A stretch of 14,335 bases of DNA from Actinomycetota bacterium (GTDB lineage: Bacteria; Actinomycetota; CADDZG01; WHSQ01), in contig JACDBF010000133.1 of NCBI GenBank assembly GCA_013695055.1, forward strand, positions 1 through 14,335, read 5' to 3'. This document shows, in pieces, positions 7,368 to 12,720 of the stretch (positions are counted from its first letter, which is position 1; every line of letters starts with the position of its first letter). A program made the translations under genes and the position numbers. A model generated the notes under the pieces. It was not told the origin of the DNA. It did no database searches and saw only the letters and a program-made list of their open reading frames with translations.

Positions 7368-7637
7368 ATGGAGAGAAATGAGCTCGAAAGGCTGTCGTCC
7401 AAAGAGCTTCACGACCGCGCCATGGATACAGCTCGGCATCGACTGGACGCCGGCTTTCTATGGTCCGTGGCCAGGGCCATCCCCGTTGCCGAAGCGGCCT
7501 CTGGGCACCTCGAGCGATCCGGGGCCGACGTAGTGAGCCTCACCTCTCTGCTGAGTGATCTCGTGCACTCCGGCGAAGGAGATGTCGCCGAAGCCCTGCG
7601 GCCTCTATACATCGACTATCTCGAACAGCACTCATAG
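7368..7637 (+). CDS. Small helical protein of unknown function (89 aa)
   Basis: I do not recognise this protein. It starts 12 bases after the acetyltransferase stop, with AGGA very close to the ATG, and ends before a double hairpin, so it is the third gene of the icd operon. The composition is acidic and helical: LERLSSKELHDRAMDTARH (7-25) and the segment 29-52 look amphipathic, with no membrane segment, signal peptide or Cys. It is predicted to be cytoplasmic. Reasons to believe it is real are the operon spacing, G/C-rich third positions like its neighbours, and balanced amino-acid use without the Arg/Ser excess of shadow frames. Confidence 0.65.
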   Translation: MERNELERLSSKELHDRAMDTARHRLDAGFLWSVARAIPVAEAASGHLERSGADVVSLTSLLSDLVHSGEGDVAEALRPLYIDYLEQHS

Positions 7638-7708
7638 GAAGGAACCCGCCGAGCGGGGCGCGAAGAGCGGCGCTCCGGTGAGGCCATTCGATCGTTTCAC
7701 CTCCAGAT

Positions 7709-7745
7709 CGACCTCCGGCGTGAGTCAGTTTGACTCGGGAGGTCG
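7709..7745. repeat. Large imperfect inverted repeat after the icd operon
   Basis: An outer stem of eight pairs (CGACCTCC 7709-7716 with GGAGGTCG 7738-7745) encloses an inner stem of six pairs (GAGTCA 7722-7727 with TGACTC 7731-7736, loop GTT). The only gaps are an asymmetric bulge of five bases on the left arm and one on the right. No T-run follows on either strand, so it is not a standard terminator. It could be an RNA stabiliser, a processing site or part of a termination region. Confidence 0.5.
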
Positions 7746-7760
7746 GGTATCAAGGGTTGC

Positions 7761-7785
7761 AGAGAGCGTCGCTCAAACGCTCTCT
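7761..7785. terminator. Strong hairpin between convergent units (probable bidirectional terminator)
   Basis: AGAGAGCGT (7761-7769), loop CGCTCAA, ACGCTCTCT (7777-7785): nine perfect pairs. It lies between the end of the icd operon at 7637 and the end of the minus-strand pseudogene at 7861. The tract after it on the plus strand (CTTGCC) is poor in T, so the efficiency of intrinsic termination is uncertain. Confidence 0.55.
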
Positions 7786-7813
7786 CTTGCCTAGTGGAGC
7801 GGTCAGCAAAGAG

Positions 7814-7838
7814 GGGGCCGAACCCGGAGGCCGACCCC
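7814..7838 (-). terminator. Candidate terminator after the barrel-protein pseudogene
   Basis: The minus strand reads GGGGTCGG, a nine-base loop, then TCGGCCCC. This gives eight pairs including two G-U, followed by CTCTTTGC. It lies 22 bases beyond the pseudogene stop and could also end read-through from the metal operon upstream. Confidence 0.4.
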
Positions 7839-7860
7839 TTCGGGCGTGCGCGGCGGGAAC

Positions 7861-8287
7861 TTACAGAAGGAGTCTGAAGGTGAAGGTTGCGCCTTCGTCA
7901 CTGGAGAAGTCCAGGCGCAAAACACCGTGTGCTGTCTTGTACTGCCCGGTGCCACCGGTAATCGCGAGCTCCTGGGTCGGGTCGAAGTTCTCCTCGGAGA
8001 ACGTAATCGGACCTTCAACGGTAATGAGTCCCTCGCCAAGTTCGAAGGTCACGTCGCATTCGAAAGTTGCGACATGGGGCGGTGAAATCGGCAGTCGTTT
8101 CAACACAGTCACCTCGAGAAACGCCGACCTGCTTAGTACCGGCACGGTTGTAGACGGGGTCGTCGCTAAGAACAAAGTAGTCGCCCTCGCTCTCACCTTC
8201 CGGACCAACGTCAACCTGTGTCTGGTGTTCGGCATCGTAACGAGGGTGGGAGGCATCGGGTTAGAGCTTGCGGCGGACCTGAGTCAT
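7861..8287 (-). pseudogene. Decayed small secreted barrel protein (allene-oxide-cyclase-barrel/dirigent-like)
   Basis: Two minus-strand frames together spell one protein. From ATG 8287 one frame gives MTQVRRKL, the start of a signal peptide, and then meets TAA at 8263-8261. The same frame continues as TQVDVGPEGESEGDYFVLSD and VGVSRGDCVETTADFT. At the four-C run (GGGG on the plus strand, 8076-8079) the coherent protein moves into another frame: HVATFECDVTFELGEG, then ITVEGPITFSEE and ELAITGGTGQYKTAHGVLRL, ending at TAA 7861. Removing one C joins the halves perfectly. The GGTGxY...G turn after a glycine-rich ITVxG strand is typical of small secreted actinobacterial proteins with an allene-oxide-cyclase/dirigent-like barrel. 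Two lesions (early stop with loss of the hydrophobic signal core, and the frameshift) indicate a pseudogene. A sequencing error in the homopolymer could explain the second lesion only. Confidence 0.7.
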
Positions 8288-8428
8288 ATACACGCGTAGA
8301 TAGTCGCTCTCCGCCGAGTACTGCGGGCCCCGAATTGGTCAATCTCCTCACTCGGATGGACTCTTCGTAAACTTCTCGGGGACGAAGCAGACTGCTCTAT
8401 CTCCACTGCGCCCCGTTGCTCCGGAGGG

Positions 8429-8830
8429 TCATTCCTCGACAACGATGCGGCCGGTCATGCCCTGGTCCTCGTGTGGGAGACAGAAATACCGATAGGTGCC
8501 AGGCACGTCGAACTTCACCTCGAAGCTCTGTCCCTGCGACAGCAGGCCACCAGCGACGTCGTCACGGGCCTCGCCCTCAGTTTCAAATCCCCCGCTGGCG
8601 AAGTACGAGGCACTCTCCGGAAGACCGTCCTCGTAAGCGGTGACGCTGTGAGCCTCCTCGGACTCGCTGGCGAAGGACACGGTCTCGCCCGCCGAGATGG
8701 TTAGCATCCCCGGCTCGAAGCGGCGGCCGGACTCCATCGTCACGGTGTTGCCGTCGCCTCCCGAGCACCCCCCGACTGCGAGGCCGATTACCACCATAGC
8801 GACAGCTCGCGGGTTCTTGAATGCGCTCAA
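8429..8830 (-). CDS. Cupredoxin (plastocyanin-like) lipoprotein
   Basis: The product has 133 residues: a small blue-copper electron carrier anchored to the outer face of the membrane. Residues 1-22 are a lipoprotein signal peptide with Lys/Arg in the n-region, a core AVAMVVIGLAVGG and lipobox Cys22. The cupredoxin domain follows. The type 1 copper ligands are His61 (EEAHSVT), Cys117, His120 and Met125 in YFCLPHEDQGMTG, the C-x2-H-x4-M pattern of plastocyanins and auracyanins. I chose TTG 8830, which overlaps the ZIP stop (TTGA) and supplies the positive n-region. ATG 8797 would start inside the hydrophobic core. It is the last gene of the metal operon and is presumably the electron partner of the multicopper oxidase. 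Whether it donates or accepts electrons is inference. Confidence 0.88.
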   Translation of the reverse strand: MSAFKNPRAVAMVVIGLAVGGCSGGDGNTVTMESGRRFEPGMLTISAGETVSFASESEEAHSVTAYEDGLPESASYFASGGFETEGEARDDVAGGLLSQGQSFEVKFDVPGTYRYFCLPHEDQGMTGRIVVEE

Positions 8831-10032
8831 GCAGTCAGCAGCCCGGTGACATACATGAACACGAGCCCGGCCATGAGGCCCAAAGCGCCGAGGCCTGAGG
8901 CCAGCCCATGGTCGCGCGACATGCCTCGCACGATCTGCCACACCACCTGGGCAATAGCCCCCGCAGCGACCCCGAACGCGAGCGCGGCCCACGCTGGCGC
9001 AAACGCAAAGCCGCCGGCCCAGGCTCCCAATATGGTCGGCGCGCCGGCCACGGTACCGAGTGCAACGAAGTGCCATAGGGAAGGACGCTTTACCTCCGAT
9101 CCAAGCGGGGCCACGATTGCAAGTCCCTCGGTCGTGTTGTGGATTGCGAAGCCGAGGATCAGAAAGGTGCCCAGGGCAATCTCTCCGCCCGCCAACGCGG
9201 CGCCGACAGCAAGGCCTTCGCCGAGGTTGTGCAGTCCGATCCCAGTGGCGATCAGATACGCGAGGACGAGACCGCCGATGGGACTTGCCCCCCTCTGCTC
9301 GACAGATTGCGCAGTGCTTCGCTCGAGGAACTGTCCGAAGGCGGACAGGCCGGCCACCGCTCCCACCGCCCCAAGGGCGAACAGCGCCAAGCCATCGAGC
9401 GCCGCGGGCGTGGCGCCGGCGAGTTCGAGGCCTTCGGCGACGGTATCGACGAGCAGAAAGCCGAGCAAGCCCACGGTGAAGGCGAGAAAGAAGCCGATCC
9501 AGCGCTTCGATGCGCGTCGCAGCGACGGATACCAGAACAGTCCGATGGCGACCGGGATGACCCCGATGTAGATGCCCAGCAGGGCATAGATGGCGATCGT
9601 AGAGCCGTCTGTCTCAGGGGTGAGCGCAGCCGCCTCGATCTCGTGCTCGATAGTCACGCCCGTGGAAGTGACCATCGCTATGCCGAGCGGTAGCCCTTCC
9701 TCCCACGGATATGTGACACGCAGGGTTGCGGTCTCCAGTCGATCCAGAGTCTGATCGGTGATCTCGTAGCTCGAGTAGGCGTCGTTGACGAGCACCTGGG
9801 CGATGGTGACGGGATCGGGACCGTCGTTGCGCAGCTCGAGCGTGATCTCATCCTCGCTGAGCACGGTGCGCTCCACGGCCACCACCTCGACGGGGGGCAC
9901 CTCACGCAAGCTCCCAATCGGATTGAAGATCAGAAAGAGGGCAACGAGCGCGGCGATGGCCACGACCGGCAGCAGCCAGCCGAGCCACCCGGGAACGCGC
10001 CTATCTCGCGATGTCGTCGCAGAGGTAGCCAC
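8827..10032 (-). CDS. ZIP-family metal transporter with extracytoplasmic N-terminal domain
   Basis: The product has 401 residues; typical bacterial ZIPs have about 250-310. Residues 18-38 are a first membrane helix. Residues 45-135 form a beta-rich domain without a hydrophobic helix (LELRNDGPDPVTIAQVLV, a FixG/CARDB-like sandwich pattern by eye), probably outside the membrane. The ZIP unit begins at about 146. Its two metal-binding helices carry HNLGEG (268-273) and HNTTEG (298-303), the classic HNxxEG signatures of helices 4 and 5. Another His lies at 321. ZIPs import Zn, Fe or Mn down their gradient. The variable loop between helices 3 and 4 lacks the usual His cluster. The GTG start at 10032 follows the oxidase stop with no gap, and the 3' end overlaps the cupredoxin start. 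The metal is not determined by sequence; the operon suggests Mn, Fe or Cu. Confidence 0.88.
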   Translation of the reverse strand: MATSATTSRDRRVPGWLGWLLPVVAIAALVALFLIFNPIGSLREVPPVEVVAVERTVLSEDEITLELRNDGPDPVTIAQVLVNDAYSSYEITDQTLDRLETATLRVTYPWEEGLPLGIAMVTSTGVTIEHEIEAAALTPETDGSTIAIYALLGIYIGVIPVAIGLFWYPSLRRASKRWIGFFLAFTVGLLGFLLVDTVAEGLELAGATPAALDGLALFALGAVGAVAGLSAFGQFLERSTAQSVEQRGASPIGGLVLAYLIATGIGLHNLGEGLAVGAALAGGEIALGTFLILGFAIHNTTEGLAIVAPLGSEVKRPSLWHFVALGTVAGAPTILGAWAGGFAFAPAWAALAFGVAAGAIAQVVWQIVRGMSRDHGLASGLGALGLMAGLVFMYVTGLLTA

Positions 10033-11109
10033 TCAGACCACCTCGAATGCGCTCAGCCAGCCCAGATCGATGAACTCGGTAACGTGCGCGTGGAAGATGA
10101 AGTGGCCGGGTTGATCGTAGGTGAACTCGATCATGTGCCGTTCGGCCTGACCCATGGAGATCGTGTCGGTGAACTCGTCGGGTTCGAGCGACGTGCCCGT
10201 ACGGTAGAGGTTGAAGAAGTTCGCATGGATGTGTATCGAGTTGAGCGGATCGAACTCGGTAACGTTGATGACGTGGGCCCGCTGCAGCTCGCCGGCGTTG
10301 ATCTCAATCGGCTTCTTGGAGTAGGCGAACGCGACTGTGTTGAGCGCGTAGACCTCGTTTTCGCCATCGAAGTTGGTGTCGAAGCCGTTCATCACCATGA
10401 CCATCTCGTGGGCTTCGGGTCGGCCCTGTTTGGGATCGACGATGAAGGCGCCGTAGAGACCCCGGTGAATGTGTTGCACCAGCGGCAACGAGTGGCAGTG
10501 ATAGAGGTGCGTGCCGAACGGCTCCGCAATGAAGTCGTAGGTGAAGCTCTCTCCCGGCAGCGCCTCTCCCGCTCCGGGGATGCCGTCCACTGAAGCCGAG
10601 TGGAATCCATGGAAGTGAATGGTGTGAGGGTGCGCTGAGGCGTTGACCAGCTTGACCCGGAGCCGGTCGCCCTCAGTGGCCCGGATTGTTGGGCCCGGCA
10701 CCCGCCCGTTGTAGGTCCAGGCGGGGAAGAACACGCCCGGCGCAACCTCGATCTCCTTGTCGATGGTCACGAACTCGTACTCGCGCACGGTGCGCCCGCT
10801 GCTGTCCTTGGACACCTCACCACCGTCGAAATCGGTCAGGATCTCGTGGGGGTCGAAGCCGTTGCGGGCATTGTCGACTTGCCCCACGGTGCCACCCAGG
10901 TGCCCGTTGTTGCCGTGGCCGCCCTGACCTCCACTGTCTTCCTGGGCCTGCGCGTGGGCGAGTAGACCAGCGCCGTGCAGGACCTCGTGGCCACCCAGAA
11001 CCGCTGCTCCCCCGAGCGCCGAGGTTGCGCCCAGGCGCCGAAGGAACCTACGCCGATCGATGCGACCCGACTTCCTGTGACTTGCGAACGATCGCTCTAT
11101 TGGACCCAT
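10033..11109 (-). CDS. Tat-exported two-domain multicopper oxidase
   Basis: The product has 358 residues. ATG 11109 has GGAGG four bases upstream, inside the regulator gene, and overlaps its stop by 13 bases. A Tat signal is present: twin-arginine DRRRFLRRLG (18-27), then a hydrophobic Ala/Gly stretch ending near AHAQAQ. A Gly/His/Asn-rich linker (61-73) precedes two cupredoxin domains. Four HxH motifs build a trinuclear site: H165-F-H167, H204-C205-H206, H293-I-H295 and H340-A-H342. Type 1 ligands are in domain 1 only: His162, Cys205 and His213, with Leu218 at the axial position; domain 2 has Ala341 where a Cys would be. The catalytic Asp of copper nitrite reductase is His165 and the residue after the Cys ligand is His206. 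An O2-reducing oxidase is therefore expected, not NirK. The active form would be a trimer with interface sites. The substrate is unknown; the operon suggests a metal ion or the cupredoxin. Confidence 0.9.
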   Translation of the reverse strand: MGPIERSFASHRKSGRIDRRRFLRRLGATSALGGAAVLGGHEVLHGAGLLAHAQAQEDSGGQGGHGNNGHLGGTVGQVDNARNGFDPHEILTDFDGGEVSKDSSGRTVREYEFVTIDKEIEVAPGVFFPAWTYNGRVPGPTIRATEGDRLRVKLVNASAHPHTIHFHGFHSASVDGIPGAGEALPGESFTYDFIAEPFGTHLYHCHSLPLVQHIHRGLYGAFIVDPKQGRPEAHEMVMVMNGFDTNFDGENEVYALNTVAFAYSKKPIEINAGELQRAHVINVTEFDPLNSIHIHANFFNLYRTGTSLEPDEFTDTISMGQAERHMIEFTYDQPGHFIFHAHVTEFIDLGWLSAFEVV

Positions 11110-11810
11110 ATCGCCTCCGCGATCTCCTTGGACAGCGCCATCGGCGCCGTCTCCTTGTCGTCTTTGATGCGCACGAACAACGGTCCGCCGATCGGCCCGC
11201 GGCTCTCCACCGTGACCGACGCTCTCGGAAGGACGCCCACTTCGGCCAGGTAGCGAAGGGCGTCGGGATGCGAGTCGGGCACCTGCTCGATCAGCGCCGC
11301 CTCGCCGTCGCCGACATCCCATAGGGATCGCCGCGACCTCGACGTTTTCGGCATCGCTCCGTTCTTGGCCGGGATTGGGTGCCCGTGCGGGTCGAATTGA
11401 GGATCTCCGAGGGCGGCGGAGATGCGCTCCTCGAGAGTCTCTGACAGATCGCCCTCGAGCGCCTCCGCTTCGGCGTGGGCCTCATCCCAGGGGACGCCGA
11501 GTGCCCCGACCAAGTAGGTCTCAAGCAGTCGGTGGTGTCGCACGATTTCGAGCGCCACCTCGCGACCTTTCTGAGTTAGGGAGCCTCCCTTGTATGGCTC
11601 GTAGGTCACCAGGTCGCGGGCGGCCAGTCGCTTCAGCATGTTGGTCGCAGAGGGGGCAGAGACACCCATGCGCGCCGCTATCGCCGAGGTCGACACCCGC
11701 TGAGCCAAGCCCGGCGGCGCACCCACGCCGCTCCCGGAAGATTCTTCGGCGAGCAGATACAGAGCCTTCAGGTAGGCCAGAACAGCTCGAGATGCCCGTT
11801 CACCCATCAT
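11097..11810 (-). CDS. DtxR/MntR-family metal-dependent repressor
   Basis: The product has 237 residues. Domain 1 (about 6-78) is a winged helix: recognition region STSAIAARMGVSAPSATNML, wing GGSLTQKG. Domain 2 (79-150) has RHHRLLETYL and the DPHGHPIP loop typical of the family. Domain 3 (about 160-237) is the FeoA/SH3-like fold, ending in EIAEAIWV. By hand alignment the ancillary metal site is intact: His93, Glu97 and His112 match DtxR His79, Glu83 and His98. In the primary site Glu116 replaces DtxR Cys102, as in Mn-sensing MntR, and Glu119 is kept. Gly120 stands where His106 is expected and Ala12 where Met10 (or MntR Asp8) is expected. An insert rich in Gly, Ser and Pro (22-38) lengthens the first domain. 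It heads the operon and probably represses it when metal is sufficient. Start ATG 11810 has TAATGT six bases upstream; an adjacent ATG at 11807 is possible. Confidence 0.9.
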   Translation of the reverse strand: MMGERASRAVLAYLKALYLLAEESSGSGVGAPPGLAQRVSTSAIAARMGVSAPSATNMLKRLAARDLVTYEPYKGGSLTQKGREVALEIVRHHRLLETYLVGALGVPWDEAHAEAEALEGDLSETLEERISAALGDPQFDPHGHPIPAKNGAMPKTSRSRRSLWDVGDGEAALIEQVPDSHPDALRYLAEVGVLPRASVTVESRGPIGGPLFVRIKDDKETAPMALSKEIAEAIWVQ

Positions 11811-11816
11811 GAAGAA

Positions 11817-11845
11817 ACATTAGGCGCGATACTCTGCTTAGTCAA
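11817..11845 (-). promoter_or_regulatory. Promoter of the metal operon (leaderless)
   Basis: On the minus strand TTGACT (11845-11840), a 17-base spacer and TAATGT (11822-11817) form a standard sigma-70-like promoter. Six bases separate the -10 from ATG 11810 and no Shine-Dalgarno precedes it, so the transcript should begin at or next to the start codon. Confidence 0.6.
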
Positions 11846-11856
11846 GATAAGCCTAA
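11838..11856. promoter_or_regulatory. DtxR-box-like operator overlapping the -35
   Basis: TTAGTCAAGATAAGCCTAA is a 19-base site with TTAGnC...GnCTAA arms, the size and ends of DtxR/IdeR/MntR boxes. On the minus strand it begins TTAGGC and covers the -35 TTGACT. A further TTAGGC at 11820-11825 overlaps the -10 and CTTAGTC recurs at 11864-11870, so two or three half-sites cluster here. Autoregulation by the first gene is the simple reading. Confidence 0.55.
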
Positions 11857-11870
11857 TTTTAACCTTAGTC

Positions 11871-12149
11871 TTTTCTAAAACACTCTCGCTTCCGACGCTC
11901 AGGAGTCAGGGAGGGATCGGCGAGCCTTCCGCCAGCACCGTTCATGCCCAGATGGGAGGACATCCGAGCTCTAGATCTCCCAACAGCGAATCGCGCTCAG
12001 ACGGACTCCTGCCCTGGGCCTTGTGCGCGACGGCCGCCGGACGAACCCGGGACCTCCTCGGCGATGACTCCCACGATTTCGATGGGCTCAGACCCCGAGA
12101 CCTGCTCGGTCAGGCCTTCTCCTTTCTGATGGTAATTGGAGGCCACTGA
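11871..12149. other. Intergenic stretch without a supported gene
   Basis: No convincing gene is seen. A minus-strand open stretch (about 12119-12003) reads SEPIEIVGVIAEEVPG and has AAAGGAG upstream. It has only a CTG as start codon and gives about 38 residues, so I do not call it. A T-arm-like string at 12040-12058 has no tRNA around it. The segment lies between the metal-operon promoter and a transposase remnant and may be insertion-derived debris. Confidence 0.4.
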
Positions 12150-12443
12150 TCATGATGAAGGACGGTGTGACGGATTCCGCGCCCCGAAGTGATAGCTCTG
12201 GCGCAGGTAGACGATCTTTCCCACCACCTCGCTTCGGGTCGCTCGGGGACTCACCGGCGGACGCTTCGACCGATCCGAAAGACCAGCGATTCCCAACTCT
12301 TGGTAACGCCGATACCACCGGTAGTAGGTCTCGGCTGATGCCGAAGTAAGGGCATGTCCTGGCGACGTTTCCGGTCACTTCCGAGCGTGGCGAATGATCG
12401 CCAGCCGACGTTGAGCTTGTCTCCTGAGCTCCTGTTCTGACAC
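12150..12443 (-). pseudogene. IS481-type transposase, N-terminal remnant, frameshifted
   Basis: A good ribosome site (AAGGAGG) precedes GTG 12443, which reads SEQELRRQAQRRLAIIRHAR and then meets TGA. A one-base shift near 12381 gives EVTGNVARTCPYFGIS, and another shift near 12335 gives AETYYRWYRRYQELG, IAGLSDRSKRP and SEVVGKIVYLRQSYHFG. Joined, this is the N-terminal helix-turn-helix of IS481-family transposases (NVARTCRYFGIS-type motif, then the YYRWYRRY helix). After HFG the similarity ends and a stop follows at 12150, so the DDE catalytic domain is missing. It is a dead, truncated insertion sequence. The exact ends and inverted repeats could not be defined. Confidence 0.8.
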
Positions 12444-12653
12444 CCGACCTCCTTCGAGCTAGTGGAGACCCAAGTATCAACCGTCTCTGTCAGTTTTGGA
12501 GATGGTGACCGGGTGGACTCCAACCAGCAACCGACGGATTATTGGAACGATTCAAACGAAGCCAACGACCAGGTGAAACCTTCCCAATTGCGCTTTGACC
12601 TGAGTTTATAGCTGCCTCGTTGTTTGCCGTCATTTCCGGGTTTGCGGATATCG
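12444..12653. other. AT-richer intergenic DNA upstream of the IS remnant
   Basis: No gene, tRNA or clear promoter is seen. By eye the base composition is nearer to 50 percent GC than that of the flanking genes. This would fit the outer part of the insertion sequence or other foreign DNA. The insertion end may lie near 12490 (CTGTCAGTTTTGGAG), but no partner repeat was found. Confidence 0.35.
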
Positions 12654-12668
12654 CGCGGCCTGGCCGCG
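12654..12668. repeat. 15-base perfect palindrome
   Basis: CGCGGCC-T-GGCCGCG is a perfect inverted repeat just beyond the terminator of the sulfolipid gene. It may add to termination or be a fragment of a dispersed repeat; a single copy was seen. Confidence 0.35.
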
Positions 12669-12680
12669 GCCTGAAAATCT

Positions 12681-12720
12681 AAGGATCTTGAGAGCATTCG
12701 AGCCGCGCTCGGAGATCCTT
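12681..12720 (-). terminator. Intrinsic terminator of the sqdB gene
   Basis: AAGGATCT (12681-12688) pairs perfectly with AGATCCTT (12713-12720). A second small stem, CGAGC-CGC-GCTCG (12699-12711), lies inside the loop. On the minus strand the hairpin overlaps the stop codon and is followed by AGATTTTC, a short T-run. Confidence 0.6.

Noticed and set aside
7730..8299. Plus-strand open frame (189 codons) over the barrel pseudogene
   Set aside because: The minus strand carries coherent family-like protein in two frames; the plus product has no features.
8846..9571. Plus-strand open frame (241 codons) opposite the ZIP gene
   Set aside because: Pro/Ala/Ser-rich mirror of a transmembrane gene with clear HNxxEG motifs on the other strand.
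10033..11109. Copper nitrite reductase (NirK)
   Set aside because: The two-domain plan fits, but the catalytic Asp position is His165 and the trinuclear histidines are complete, so an oxidase is more likely.
12040..12058. Possible tRNA T-arm on the minus strand (GGTCCCGGGTTCG)
   Set aside because: No matching 3' half of the arm, acceptor stem or anticodon arm could be folded around it.
12003..12119. Small minus-strand open stretch with AAAGGAG upstream
   Set aside because: Only a CTG start, about 38 residues, and no recognised similarity.
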